Positions 42,858 to 52,795 are shown, counted from the stretch's first letter. The stretch: DNA of 64,000 nucleotides from an uncultured Acidobacteriia bacterium (GCA_903881085.1 CAIRSA010000513.1:1-64000), one strand, 5' to 3'. Numbers and translations are program-made. The notes: generated from the letters alone by a model not told the origin.

Positions 42858-43352
42858 ATGCGCATCTTGGGGATTGATTGCGGAACCGAAAAGACCGGCT
42901 TCGGCGTCATACAAAGTGATGGCCGTACGCATCGCTTGGTCGAAGCCGGAGTCATCCGCACCAATCCCAAGGACGCAATGTCGCACCGCTTACTCATCAT
43001 AGGAAGTGGCCTCCGCCAGGTGTTTCTCAAACACCAGCCGGAATCCGCGGCCATTGAAGAAGTCTTCTACGCCACCAACGTCAAAACTACGCTCAAACTC
43101 TCGCATGTGCGCGGCGTCGCCATGTTTCTCGTCGCTGAAGCCGGCATCCCATTAGGAGAGTATTCTCCACTTGAAGTCAAAACCAATGTTGTGGGCTACG
43201 GCCGAGCCGAAAAGAAACAGGTACAATTGATGGTGCAATCACTGCTGGGGTTGGATGAAATCATAGCTTCCGAAGACGCATCGGACGCCGTAGCCGTGGC
43301 CATCTGCCATGCTACGCACGAATCCACCCGGGTAAGAGTAGGAGCCAAATGA
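42858..43352 (+). CDS. ruvC: Crossover junction endodeoxyribonuclease RuvC
   Basis: 164 residues from the ATG at 42858, seven bases after the yebC stop. It resolves Holliday junctions as a homodimer. Catalytic acidic residues are visible: Asp7 ([12 protein letters not shown]), Glu in [11 protein letters not shown] and the Asp pair in [12 protein letters not shown]. Length is standard. ruvA and ruvB are not in this window; the following gene is a secreted protein overlapping it by ATGA. Confidence 0.95.
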   Translation: MRILGIDCGTEKTGFGVIQSDGRTHRLVEAGVIRTNPKDAMSHRLLIIGSGLRQVFLKHQPESAAIEEVFYATNVKTTLKLSHVRGVAMFLVAEAGIPLGEYSPLEVKTNVVGYGRAEKKQVQLMVQSLLGLDEIIASEDASDAVAVAICHATHESTRVRVGAK

Positions 43353-43969
43353 AAATCGTTCTGCTGCTGTTGACTTTCGCCAGCCTTCTTCCTGGCGCCA
43401 GCATCTTCTACTCTAAGTCCTTTCCAGGTAGCTCTCCCGAATACGTCCAGATTAAGGTGGACTCTAGCGGCGACGCCGAATTCAACGATTCGAAGACTGA
43501 CGACAACGTCATGCGCTTCAAGCTAAGCGCAGCCGACACCAAAACCATCTTCGACCTGGCTGAAAAGCTGGGAAACTTTTCGCGCCCCCTGGAATCAGGC
43601 CTTAAGGTGGCCTTCATGGGTGAAAAGACCTTCCGCTTTGAAGACGGCGCCAAGCGCAACGAACTCAAATTCAACTATTCCACCGAACTGGAAGCGCAGC
43701 AACTGCATGACTGGTTTGAGAAAATGGCTGAGACTCAGGCCTATCTCATCAACCTCGAAAAATGTGTTCGCTTCGATCACTTGGGCGTGCTCAAGGCTCT
43801 TCTCCAAATCGAAGCCGCCTGGGACCACAAGCGCCTCGTTGCCCCAGAGCAGTTCCTCAAAATGCTCGACCGCGTGGCCAAGAGCGAAGTATATTTAAAC
43901 CTCGCTCGCGAACGCGCCGCGGGTATGGCCGACTACATCCGCGGCATCGCCAAATCAAAGCCACAATGA
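43349..43969 (+). CDS. Secreted protein of unknown function
   Basis: 206 residues with a signal peptide ([18 protein letters not shown]). The mature part is a small alpha/beta protein: strands [28 protein letters not shown] and [23 protein letters not shown], a middle region [22 protein letters not shown], and C-terminal helices. No known family is recognised. It overlaps ruvC upstream and the TlpA-like gene downstream by ATGA each, so it is translated with both, which points to a role in the periplasm alongside the thioredoxin protein. Confidence 0.8.
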   Translation: MKIVLLLLTFASLLPGASIFYSKSFPGSSPEYVQIKVDSSGDAEFNDSKTDDNVMRFKLSAADTKTIFDLAEKLGNFSRPLESGLKVAFMGEKTFRFEDGAKRNELKFNYSTELEAQQLHDWFEKMAETQAYLINLEKCVRFDHLGVLKALLQIEAAWDHKRLVAPEQFLKMLDRVAKSEVYLNLARERAAGMADYIRGIAKSKPQ

Positions 43970-45210
43970 TCCTTCGAACTCTACTTGCCCTCGCCCTGGC
44001 CACCGCTTGCTTCGCTCAACAAACGCCGTCTGACGAAGAGCAGAAGCACCTACGCGACGTGATTGCCGAAGCCGGCAACAGCAACATCGAATTCGTCCAC
44101 GCACTGGAAGCACATCTCAAGAAGTATCCCAAAGCCACCAGCCGCGAAGAGCTCGAACGTGCCGTCGTGAAGGCAGCCATCGAACTCAAGGACGGCCCGC
44201 GCGTCATCAAGTACGGCGAACTCGTGCTTGCGCGCAACCCCGATGAAATCGATATCCAGGAGAAGGTCACGCGGTACCTGCTCGCCTCGAACGACAAGAC
44301 CACCGCCGCCAAGGCCCTCAAATACGCTCAGCAATTCGAAAAGGCAGTACACGAACTGGAGCGCCCGCCCAGTGGCAAAGTTCGCTGGCAGATGCGACTG
44401 GAAATTCAGCAGGCTCTCAATAAAGCGCTGGTCTATCAGGCGCGAGCCAACGGCCTGCTTGGCAAACTCGTGGAAGCCATCGCCCTCGCCCGCAAGGCCT
44501 ACGAAACATACCCCACAGCCGAAGCCGCCCGCGAAACCGGCAAGTGGTTCGCCGCCGCCGACAAGAATGAAGAGGCCGTCCGCGCCTACGCCGACGCCTT
44601 CACCGTGGCCGACACACGCAACACCGACGCCGACCGCTTCCTTGACCGAGCCGACCTCGGCCGCCTCTACGCCAAGTACAAACCCAACGAAACCGGGCTT
44701 GGGGATCTGATCCTGGAATCCTTCGATCGAACCAACAAACTGATGGAAGCCAAGCGCGCCGAAATCCGTACCTTCGATCCGAACGCCCTTGCTACTGACG
44801 CCATGGAATACACGCTCGGCGCAGTCAAAGGGGACCCACTTAGACTGGCCTCGCTGCGCGGTAAGGTGGTCATCCTTGATTTTTGGGCCACATGGTGCGG
44901 CCCCTGCCGCGTGCAGCACCCGCTCTATGACGAAGCTCGCAAGCGCTTTGCGGGCCGCAACGATGTCGTGTTCATTGCCATCTCCACGGATGAGGACAAA
45001 TCCCTTGTGGAGCCATTTCTTGAGAAAATGAAATGGAGCAAGAATGTGTATTTTGAGGACGGCCTGTCGATGCTGTTAAAAGTGAATTCCATCCCCTGCA
45101 CCGTGATCTTCAATAAGCGTGGTGAAGTCGCCAGTCGCATGAACGGCTTCGTGCCTGAACGCTTTGTCGACATGTTGTCCGAGCGCATTAAAGAAATCGC
45201 CGCCGAGTAA
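43966..45210 (+). CDS. Exported TlpA-family thioredoxin protein with helical N-terminal domain
   Basis: 414 residues from the ATG at 43966, overlapping the previous stop. Signal peptide [18 protein letters not shown]. Helical TPR-like segments fill about 25-275. The TlpA/AhpC-TSA-type domain (about 280-410) has FWATWCGPCRVQHP (Cys309-x-x-Cys312) and the cis-Pro segment NSIPCTVIFNK, with an extra Cys next to that Pro. It is likely a periplasmic thiol-disulfide reductase. It shares its architecture with the longer 33121-35154 protein and is followed six bases later by deoB. Confidence 0.9.
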   Translation: MILRTLLALALATACFAQQTPSDEEQKHLRDVIAEAGNSNIEFVHALEAHLKKYPKATSREELERAVVKAAIELKDGPRVIKYGELVLARNPDEIDIQEKVTRYLLASNDKTTAAKALKYAQQFEKAVHELERPPSGKVRWQMRLEIQQALNKALVYQARANGLLGKLVEAIALARKAYETYPTAEAARETGKWFAAADKNEEAVRAYADAFTVADTRNTDADRFLDRADLGRLYAKYKPNETGLGDLILESFDRTNKLMEAKRAEIRTFDPNALATDAMEYTLGAVKGDPLRLASLRGKVVILDFWATWCGPCRVQHPLYDEARKRFAGRNDVVFIAISTDEDKSLVEPFLEKMKWSKNVYFEDGLSMLLKVNSIPCTVIFNKRGEVASRMNGFVPERFVDMLSERIKEIAAE

Positions 45211-45216
45211 CCAACC

Positions 45217-46380
45217 ATGCCCTATAAACGCATTATCTGGATTGTCCTCGACTCCGTCGGCATCGGAGAAATGCCCGACGCGGCAGCCTATGGCGACGTA
45301 GGAGCCGACACCCTGGGCAACATCGCCCGCCTGCGCAAACTAACTCTCCCTAACTTCACCAAGCTGGGCCTGGGCAACATCAAACCACTTACTAACATCC
45401 CCGTCGCCGAATCTCCGCAAGCCGCCTACGGCAAATGCACGCTCGCCTCCCCAGGTAAGGACACCACCACCGGCCACTGGGAAATGGTCGGCATCCACCT
45501 GGAAAGGCCTCTCCCGCTCTTCCCCCATGGCTTTCCGCGCGAGCTCATGCAACAGTTCGAAGATGCCATTGGCCGCCGCACGCTCGGCAACTACGCCGCG
45601 TCCGGCACGGAAATCATCAAGGAACTGGGCGAAGAACACTATCGTACCGGCTCGCCTATCGTATACACCTCGGCCGACAGCGTCTTCCAGATCGCCGCGC
45701 ATGAAGAAGTGATCCCACTTTGGGAGCAGTACAAAAACTGCGAAATCGCCCGCGACATGCTGCGCGGCGAATTCGAAGTCGGCCGCGTCATCGCACGCCC
45801 TTTCGAAGGCGAACCAGGCGCCTTCAAACGAACCTCCAATCGTAAGGACTACGCTGTCCCGCCACAGCAAGGCATGTTGCTCGACCAACTGGCAGGGAAG
45901 GGAATTGAAGTCCATAGCGTAGGCAAGATCTTCGACGTGTTCCTAGGCCGCGGCATAGGCCCGCATGTGAAAACGAAAACTAACGCCGAAGGCATGCAGC
46001 GAACGCTTGAAGCCATGGAGGAAACCCGCGCCGGCCTCATCTACGTGAACCTCGTCGATTTCGACATGCTGTACGGCCATCGCAACAACGTGGAAGGCTA
46101 CGCCGCCGCGCTCGAAGAAGCCGACGCCTGGCTCCCCAGCCTGGAAGCCGCTCTGCAGGAAGGCGACCTCGTCATCCTAACAGCAGACCACGGTTGCGAC
46201 CCGACAACCCCCGGCACCGACCACAGCCGGGAATACGTCCCGCTGCTGGTCTACGGACCCGGCGTGAAACCCACTAACCTCGGTACCCGCGCGTCGCTTT
46301 CCGACATAGGCCAAACCGCAGCCGAGAACTTCGGCACCAAAATCGAAAACGGCACTAGCTTCCTCTCTACCCTGGAATAA
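45217..46380 (+). CDS. deoB: Phosphopentomutase
   Basis: 387 residues, standard length. It interconverts ribose-1- and ribose-5-phosphate (and deoxy forms) in nucleoside salvage. IIWIVLDSVGIGEMPDAAAYGD holds the first metal site, the phosphorylated Thr is in KDTTTGHWEM, and the second metal cluster is in NLVDFDMLYGHRNN and TADHGCDPTTPGTDHSRE. It belongs to the alkaline-phosphatase superfamily. Its stop overlaps the first base of the decayed protease that follows. Confidence 0.97.
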   Translation: MPYKRIIWIVLDSVGIGEMPDAAAYGDVGADTLGNIARLRKLTLPNFTKLGLGNIKPLTNIPVAESPQAAYGKCTLASPGKDTTTGHWEMVGIHLERPLPLFPHGFPRELMQQFEDAIGRRTLGNYAASGTEIIKELGEEHYRTGSPIVYTSADSVFQIAAHEEVIPLWEQYKNCEIARDMLRGEFEVGRVIARPFEGEPGAFKRTSNRKDYAVPPQQGMLLDQLAGKGIEVHSVGKIFDVFLGRGIGPHVKTKTNAEGMQRTLEAMEETRAGLIYVNLVDFDMLYGHRNNVEGYAAALEEADAWLPSLEAALQEGDLVILTADHGCDPTTPGTDHSREYVPLLVYGPGVKPTNLGTRASLSDIGQTAAENFGTKIENGTSFLSTLE

Positions 46381-47098
46381 TGAAATCCGAAGTGGGGCAG
46401 AGCAAACGCGATGATCTGATTGCCAGCTATAGCGCGAAAGGCCCAACTCTCTTCGGCCATGTGGTAAAGCCCGACATCGCAGCGCCCGGGAATCGAGTGA
46501 TCTCGGACATGACGATCGTCAGCTACATGTCATTGACCAACCCGCAGAATCAGGTTCTAAATTCTTCCTACTCCACGTCCAGACAGTCGCCATTTAACCT
46601 GGTGAACTCCTCGCTGTACTTCCAGATGAGCGGAACCAGCATGGCCGCCCCGGTGGGAGCGGCGCCGCGGCTCTGATGATCGGCCAGAGCACAAAGCTGA
46701 CGCCAGACATCGTCAACGCGCGCATGATGAGGACAGCGGTCAAGCATTTCCCCGTCACCAGTCCCGCATTTGACCCGGCTACTAAGGTCTCTTATCCCAG
46801 CTAGTACGACATTTTCACTATCGGAGCAGGCTATTTGGACGTTGGCGCGGCGCTGGCAAATGCCGATACTGGTACAGGAGCCGCATTATCAGCAGCCGTT
46901 ACAGCGGATCCGGAGACCGGAAAAGCAACCATTGTCACTAATCTGTCAGCCATTCGGGGTACAGGCGCTATCGTGGGAACGTTCACAATCTGGGGCACCA
47001 ACGTCTTTCCCAGAGCCGGTTCTGCCATCTGGCGAACAGGGCACACTGCTGCATTTTCTGCGATATGTGGGACATCGGAGATTTGGGGAACCGGGTGA
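46380..47098 (+). pseudogene. Decayed C-terminal part of an S8 subtilisin-like peptidase
   Basis: The frame from 46380 reads SYSAKGPTLFGHVVKPDIAAPG and SGTSMAAPV, homologous to residues about 320-390 of the protease at 425-2098. Then a one-base deletion after AAPV shifts the frame (46660-46670), the sequence continues as LMIGQSTKLTPDIVNARMM, meets a TAG stop at 46802-46804, and continues as YDIFTIGAGYLDVGAAL and a tail with W-G-T/W-R-T motifs that look like worn VVWGS units. The parts carrying the catalytic Asp and His are missing. It is not expressed as a protease. Confidence 0.9.
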
Positions 47099-47160
47099 AC
47101 CAGTTCTGAAACCATTGCGATTAATGGCGAGTGGTAGAGGAATCGAATAGGAGACGCTTG

Positions 47161-49605
47161 TTGAAGAAGCTATCAAGGATAGCACAGGGGTTCATCAGCC
47201 TGGTCATTTTGACCGGGCTGATGGCTGTTTTTGCCACGTTCGAACGCCCAATCGACGGAAGCTTGCCCCGTTTTCTCTGCTATCTTGCGTTGACATTGAT
47301 GTCAGCGGGTTTGAAAGTCTCACTTCCCGGAGTGACCGCGACCCTCTCCGTCAGTTTCCTTTTTATACTCACCGGCATTATGGATCTGGGGCTGCCTCAA
47401 GCCATCGTCCTTGGCCTCGGCTCCGCAATGACGCAAGTTTTTTATAAGGCTAAGCGCACCCCTGCTCTATACCAGGTGGCCTTCAACTTGGCTGTTGTGG
47501 TTATTTCAGTATTCCTGGCCGACAAGGCTTTTCATTCCCCAATCAGCACGTTGCTTGGCGGTAGTTTGCCAGTCCGCCTAATGCTGGCAACGACCGCCTA
47601 TTATTTCCTCAACACCTTTGCCGTTGCTTGTGCCATCGCCCTTACCGAGCATAAAGGCGCCACTACCGTTTGGAAAGAAACGTATATGTGGGCGTTCCCC
47701 TATTACCTGCTGAACGCCACCATTGTTTGCGTGGTGAACTGGGTGAACCAAAACCTGGGCTGGGAGTTTACCTTGTTTGCCATGCCGATCGCCTGGGTTT
47801 TGCACCGCTCCTACCGCCTCTACGTAGAACGGTTGGAAGATGACAAAGCCCGCGCGGAACAGGAACGAAACCATGTTGAGGAGATGAATGCTCTTCACCT
47901 GCGGACCATTGAGACTCTGGCACTAGCCATTGAAGCCAAGGACCAGACTACGCATCAGCACCTGTGCCGGGTGCAGCACTATGCCCTGTCCATCGGTAAG
48001 GAAATGGGGCTTTCTGAATCCGAGTTGAATGCCCTACGCGCCGCGTCCTTGCTGCACGACATTGGCAAGCTGGCTGTTCCGGAACACATTATCACCAAGC
48101 CTGGCAAGCTCACTCCGCAAGAGTTTGAAAAAATGAAAATCCACCCGCTGGTTGGGGCTGAAATCCTGGAACAGGTGAACTTCCCCTACCCGGTTGCGCC
48201 GATTGTGAAGGCGCACCATGAAAAGTGGAATGGCACCGGCTATCCAATGGGAATCGCCGGAGAAGAGATCCCCATCGGTGCGCGCATCCTTTCGGCGGTG
48301 GATTGCCTGGATGCCCTTGCTTCCGATCGCCAATATCGCCGCGCGCTTCCTTTGGATGATGCGATGGCTGTCGTTTTGGGTGAAGCGGGCATCAGTTATG
48401 ACCCGCGAGTGGTTGAGATCCTGCACAAGAGCTACCGCCAGTTGGAAATGGAGGCCCAGGCGTTGAGGCCTTCGGTGGCAAAGCTTTCTGTTGACGCAAA
48501 GATCGAACGCGGCGAAGCTCCGGCCGCAGGTTTCGAACTGGCTGCTGTGGAGCCAACGCCATCTGACTTCCGTTCGCGAATTGCCGAAGCAGGGCGCGAG
48601 GCACAGCAGACGATGGACTTCGTGTCTGATTTGGGCAATTCCATCGACATGGCAGGTATGCTGTCGGTGTTGAATTCACGCCTGACGCAACTCATCCCGT
48701 GCGATTCCATTGCCCTCTATGAACGCAAGGACGAAGCCTTGCAGCCGGTGTTTGTCGATGGGCGAGACCGCCTGTTATTCTCCTCCTTACAGATTCCCAT
48801 GGGAGAGGGGCTTTCCGGCTGGGTGGCCGAGCATAACAAGCCGATCCTCAATGGAAACCCATCGGTTGAGCCTGGGTATCTCAATGATCCGCGCAAGTTC
48901 AGCGTCTTGCAATCCGCATTGTCGATCCCCCTGGAAGGGCAGGATGGCATTGTCGGCGTTCTCTCGCTCTATCGGGCTAAAGCCGACTCCTTCTCCAACG
49001 ACCACCTGCGAATTCTGTCGGGACTTAGCGGAAAGATAGGGCTTTCCTTGGAGAACGCACTTAAGTACCGCGCGCTGGAAGCCTCCGCCACCACCGATTA
49101 CCTCACTGGACTGAACAACAGCCGTGCCTTGGTTGAGGCCCTGAAGGCCGAGATTGCACGCTCCCGCCGACAGAAAACGCCGCTTACCGTGATGGTCTGC
49201 GATCTGGACAACTTCAAACTCGTAAACGACCGTTATGGCCATCAAGTTGGCAATCGTGTTTTGCAGGAGTTCGCCAAAGGCATTGCTGAGTTCCGAGGGG
49301 AGCACGACATCACCGCCCGCTTTGGCGGCGATGAATTTGTGTTGGTCGTGCCTGGCATAAAGCCAGAAACGGTTCGGGAAGAGGTGATCGCCTTGTCCAG
49401 CCTGGCCTCGCAGGTCTGCCGAATGACATGTGGCGAAGATCTGATCTCTGTCAGCGTGGGAATTGCATCCTGTCCAGAAGATGGTGTAACTGTGGACGAA
49501 CTGCTCGACGAAGCGGATCGCCGCATGTATAACACGAAAAATATCCATAAGCAGGAACGGACCATTTCGCATGCCCTACATGGACAGGCCGTTCTGCTGA
49601 GTTAA
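47161..49605 (+). CDS. Membrane HD-GYP phosphodiesterase with GAF and GGDEF domains
   Basis: About 814 residues from the TTG at 47161 (AGGAG seven bases upstream); TTG 47158 and GTG 47131 are alternatives. About seven membrane helices fill residues 10-215, a seven-helix sensor of the MASE type. An HD-GYP domain follows (about 245-420), with HDIGK near 300 and HHEKWNGTGYP near 353. A GAF domain (about 490-640) and a GGDEF domain (about 655-805) with an intact RFGGDEF near 721 complete it. It can both make and break cyclic-di-GMP, with balance set by the sensor and GAF. No dedicated partner gene is adjacent. Confidence 0.93.
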   Translation: MKKLSRIAQGFISLVILTGLMAVFATFERPIDGSLPRFLCYLALTLMSAGLKVSLPGVTATLSVSFLFILTGIMDLGLPQAIVLGLGSAMTQVFYKAKRTPALYQVAFNLAVVVISVFLADKAFHSPISTLLGGSLPVRLMLATTAYYFLNTFAVACAIALTEHKGATTVWKETYMWAFPYYLLNATIVCVVNWVNQNLGWEFTLFAMPIAWVLHRSYRLYVERLEDDKARAEQERNHVEEMNALHLRTIETLALAIEAKDQTTHQHLCRVQHYALSIGKEMGLSESELNALRAASLLHDIGKLAVPEHIITKPGKLTPQEFEKMKIHPLVGAEILEQVNFPYPVAPIVKAHHEKWNGTGYPMGIAGEEIPIGARILSAVDCLDALASDRQYRRALPLDDAMAVVLGEAGISYDPRVVEILHKSYRQLEMEAQALRPSVAKLSVDAKIERGEAPAAGFELAAVEPTPSDFRSRIAEAGREAQQTMDFVSDLGNSIDMAGMLSVLNSRLTQLIPCDSIALYERKDEALQPVFVDGRDRLLFSSLQIPMGEGLSGWVAEHNKPILNGNPSVEPGYLNDPRKFSVLQSALSIPLEGQDGIVGVLSLYRAKADSFSNDHLRILSGLSGKIGLSLENALKYRALEASATTDYLTGLNNSRALVEALKAEIARSRRQKTPLTVMVCDLDNFKLVNDRYGHQVGNRVLQEFAKGIAEFRGEHDITARFGGDEFVLVVPGIKPETVREEVIALSSLASQVCRMTCGEDLISVSVGIASCPEDGVTVDELLDEADRRMYNTKNIHKQERTISHALHGQAVLLS

Positions 49606-49678
49606 TTGCCTGGCGATTTTTCGCAATACCCTCATGGCCGGCGAACGCGATGTTCACCGGTTGACTACGCGGGACCAC

Positions 49679-49897
49679 GTGGCGCGGGCACTCCTGCCTG
49701 CCGCGCCGAGATTCGTCTCGGCGCGTTCGTAAACCCTTCGAAACACAGGAACCTTGGCATGGGCAGGACGGCCCAACGCCGAACGTCTCGACACGAATGT
49801 CGAGACGGCACACACGAGTGTGCGCGCCACAAAAAAACGGCAATGTAAACGACATTGGAGTGAGACTCTGCGCCACGTCGATGGCTGCAAAGCCATT
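49679..49897. repeat. Dispersed hairpin-rich element bounded by GTGGCGCG/CGCGCCAC
   Basis: This fills most of the gap 49606-49909. The core (49679-49830) has 8-bp inverted ends and stems GCGCCGAGA/TCTCGGCGC, CGTCTCGACA/TGTCGAGACG and CACAC/GTGTG; motifs CACTCCTGC and ACACGAGTGT match 23323-23435. After a run of seven A, the segment ACTCTGCGCCACGTCGATGGC (49874-49894) recurs inverted at 18010-18030. The element has no coding content. Confidence 0.7.
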
Positions 49898-49909
49898 TTC
49901 GCGCGGTGC

Positions 49910-51262
49910 CTAACCGACGAACTTCCAGCCTTTGCGGAACTTTGGCGTCAGGTGCTGGTTCGCTTCCTTATTGTTGGTGAACTTATTTTGCGCCGCGTCC
50001 CAGTCGAGCTTGCCTTCGTACTTCATGGCGATCAGCCCAAGCAGCATCCACGAGACGAACGGCCCTGCCACATCGAAGTTTGAGCAGGAGTGTTCACCGC
50101 CCTTGCAGGCGCGGATCCAATCCTGATAGTGGCCGGGCGAGCGCGTGAGCAGCTTGGACGGCATCTTGTAATCCTTCATCTTTTCATCGGGCATCAGTCG
50201 CGTTTTTTCGCCGTAACAGCCAGTGGTGACCATGCCCTTGGTGCCGATGAAGAGGCTGCCGTTGACATCGGAGTCGCCAATCAACTGGCCGTCCGGGATG
50301 CCGTCGAACTTCGGCGCTTCTTTGAGTCCATCGTGCCAGAAGACCTTTACCGGAGGCATGGCGCCGCGGGCAGGGAAGTCAAAGCGGATGACGTTCTTCA
50401 TCGGGTACGTGTATTCGTTCTTGCCTTCCTGCTTGATGCATTCAACTGATGTTGGCGCAGTCAGACGAAGTGCCATGTTCGGCGTGCCCATGATGTGGCA
50501 GGCCATGTCGCCGACCGCTCCGCAGCCGAAATCGGGGAAGCCGCGCCATTTGCGGGGCAGATAGGCCGGACTATACGGGCGATCCTCCGATGGTCCAAGC
50601 CAGACTTGCCAATCGAGCGTCGATGGTACTGCCGCAGTTTCGGGCTTTACCTGCGGCCCCTGCGGCCAGTAGGTGCCGGGGCGATTTGTCCAGGCGTGGA
50701 CTTCGGTCACATCGCCGATGTCGCCATTCCAGATGATCTCAGCGCACTGGCGAGCGCCTTCGTTGGAGTAACCCTGGTTGCCCATCTGCGTAGCGACGCC
50801 GTGAGTGCGGGCGGCCGCGGTCATCTGCTGCGCTTCCCAAACAGTGTGCGTAAGTGGCTTCTGGCAATAGACGTGTTTGCCGCGAGCCATGGCCCACATG
50901 GCGGCAGTGGCGTGCATGTGGTCGGGCGTGGAGACGGTGACGGCGTCAATCTCGTTGCCCATTTTGTCGAGCAGTTTGCGGAAATCTTTGAAGCGCGGCA
51001 CGTCGGGGAATTGCTTGAACGTGCGCTCGGCTGTCTTATCATCGGGGTCTGCGAAGCCGACGATGTTTTCTGCCTTGCAGCCAACGATGTCTGTATAGCC
51101 TTTGCCACCGGCGCCGATGGCGGCGATGTTGAGTTTCTCGTTGGGCGACTTGTAGCCCATGCGTTTCAGCGAGACTGCGCTGCCGAAGCCGCCAACGGGA
51201 ACGGCGGCCGAAAGAGCGGCGCCGAAGAAGAGCTTTCTGCGGGTGAAGTTGTTGTCTGACAT
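49910..51262 (-). CDS. Gfo/Idh/MocA-family oxidoreductase, Tat-exported
   Basis: 450 residues. Leader FTRRKLFFGAALSAAVPVGGFG is a twin-arginine signal. The NAD-binding domain (about 35-165) has LNIAAIGAGGKGYTD, VGFADPDDKTAERTFKQFP and VTVSTPDHMHATAAMWAMARGKHVYCQKPL, in which the family Lys of the E/Q-K-P motif is kept. The substrate domain resembles those acting on cyclic sugars or polyols. Exported members in Acidobacteria probably act on extracellular carbohydrates. The operon partner may be the related gene ending at 51350, 88 bases upstream on the same strand. Confidence 0.92.
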   Translation of the reverse strand: MSDNNFTRRKLFFGAALSAAVPVGGFGSAVSLKRMGYKSPNEKLNIAAIGAGGKGYTDIVGCKAENIVGFADPDDKTAERTFKQFPDVPRFKDFRKLLDKMGNEIDAVTVSTPDHMHATAAMWAMARGKHVYCQKPLTHTVWEAQQMTAAARTHGVATQMGNQGYSNEGARQCAEIIWNGDIGDVTEVHAWTNRPGTYWPQGPQVKPETAAVPSTLDWQVWLGPSEDRPYSPAYLPRKWRGFPDFGCGAVGDMACHIMGTPNMALRLTAPTSVECIKQEGKNEYTYPMKNVIRFDFPARGAMPPVKVFWHDGLKEAPKFDGIPDGQLIGDSDVNGSLFIGTKGMVTTGCYGEKTRLMPDEKMKDYKMPSKLLTRSPGHYQDWIRACKGGEHSCSNFDVAGPFVSWMLLGLIAMKYEGKLDWDAAQNKFTNNKEANQHLTPKFRKGWKFVG

Positions 51263-51349
51263 ATGAAGCGTTCCTTTAGAAGTATATCTCGTAGCTGTGT
51301 TGTATGATGTCTGGTCATCGGCGGTGGTACAGGCAAGGAGTTTCCGGGT

Positions 51350-52795
51350 CTAACTCACTCCCCACGGCGCCCGCATGGGGCGGCGCATCATCATGCGAGC
51401 CATTTCGTTTCCGGTGATTGTCTCATTTACCGGATCCCAGCGCACGGGCGCACCTGTGCGCAGGCAAAGTTCTGCAAGCTGGCTGATCATGTCTGAGCGG
51501 AAGGCACTCTCGATGCCGTCCACTGAAGGCGAACCTGTGCGGATGGCACGAATCCAGCTCTGATGATGGCCAGCAGTGAGAGCCTGCTGGAATCCTTTCG
51601 GAAGGCCTGCTGGAATTGCATCCAAGGCGCTGCACTGCACTTGGATTTCGGATGGTCCGATGACGGATTTCATCAGCGACTCAGGGTGCGATGCAACGTT
51701 GCCGTACCCTACCATGACCCAACCCTCGGTGCCGACAAACACTGCGCCATTCGGCATCTTGCGGGGCGCGGCTTTGTTTGCGAAGGCCCAGTCGATGGGC
51801 GGGTGCGGTGCATCGGGCAGGTCGTGGTAGGTGTTACTGTCGACGAGGTCGAGCACCAGACCATCGGCCCATGTGCAGCGCACATTCCACTGGGTTGCGC
51901 AGTCGAATAGGCCGCCGCTGGCGAACTTGCCGGACCCTTCGTAATGCACCGGCGGATCCTTGCGGCCGGTGGCATCGGCCCACCGCTGCATCTGGTCAAG
52001 CGGGTGCGCCGCCCAATTTGCGATATTGCCAAGTGAGTAGTCTGAGATGTTAAAGATGCCGCGAGGGGATTCGGTCAGGCAACGGTCAGCGCAGAACGGA
52101 GTAACGGGTGCCGGCCCAAGCCAATGATCGTAATTGAAACCCTCCGGAATCGGGATCGCCGGCGATGCCGATCCGCCGCTGACTGACGCCGGGGCCACCA
52201 CATAGATCTTTTTCACCTTGCCGATGCGGCCGTTCAGCACCAACTCGATACCCTTCTTCGTTTCCGGATTCGCGCGCAGTTCGGCGCCATATTGGAAGAT
52301 CTTTCCATACTTGCGCACTGCTTTGAGGGCAGCCAGATCCTGCTCGATGCCGACGCCGAGCGGCTTTTCGCAATGCACGTGCTTGCCTGCTTTGAGGGCC
52401 GGAATCAGCATGGACACATGCCAATGATCGGGCGATGCGATATAGACCGCGTCGATATCGCGCTGCGCAAGCAGATCGTGAAAATCAGCGTACATACGAA
52501 TGCCCGCGTTGGGCCTTTGCGGCTGCTGCGCGGCGTAGTGCTTTTCCAACTCGGCTTTGGCTTCAAGTCTGCGGCTCTGCTGTGCATCGCAGACGGCAAC
52601 GATCACCGCGTTGTCAAACCACGGGTACTGTCGCGTCTCGAAGATCGCTCGCTGCCCGCTTCCAATAATGCCGACGGTGATCCGGTCCGATGCAGCCGTG
52701 CCGCCGCGTCCCAAGGTTTGCGCTCGAACAAACGTGGGCAGGGCCACGATGGCGGCGGAGTGTAGGAAGCCGCGGCGCGTATTCTCCGTTCTCAT
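51350..52795 (-). CDS. Second Gfo/Idh/MocA-family oxidoreductase, Tat-exported
   Basis: 481 residues from the ATG at 52795 (GGAG nine bases upstream), which overlaps the preceding stop by one base (TAATG). Twin-arginine leader TENTRRGFLHSAAIVALPTFV. NAD-binding motif ITVGIIGSGQRAIFE, then AVYIASPDHWHVSMLIPALKAGKHVHCEKPLGVG, with the E-K-P Lys. The dimer domain includes YDHWLGPAPVTPF, common in glycosyl-hydrolase-like Gfo/Idh proteins. It forms a unit with the TIM-barrel isomerase upstream, consistent with sugar or cyclitol oxidation outside the cytoplasm. Confidence 0.92.
   Translation of the reverse strand: MRTENTRRGFLHSAAIVALPTFVRAQTLGRGGTAASDRITVGIIGSGQRAIFETRQYPWFDNAVIVAVCDAQQSRRLEAKAELEKHYAAQQPQRPNAGIRMYADFHDLLAQRDIDAVYIASPDHWHVSMLIPALKAGKHVHCEKPLGVGIEQDLAALKAVRKYGKIFQYGAELRANPETKKGIELVLNGRIGKVKKIYVVAPASVSGGSASPAIPIPEGFNYDHWLGPAPVTPFCADRCLTESPRGIFNISDYSLGNIANWAAHPLDQMQRWADATGRKDPPVHYEGSGKFASGGLFDCATQWNVRCTWADGLVLDLVDSNTYHDLPDAPHPPIDWAFANKAAPRKMPNGAVFVGTEGWVMVGYGNVASHPESLMKSVIGPSEIQVQCSALDAIPAGLPKGFQQALTAGHHQSWIRAIRTGSPSVDGIESAFRSDMISQLAELCLRTGAPVRWDPVNETITGNEMARMMMRRPMRAPWGVS

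Noticed and set aside
46802-46804. TAG inside the subtilisin-like sequence as a recoded codon
   Set aside because: A frameshift and a missing front half in the same gene show ordinary decay.
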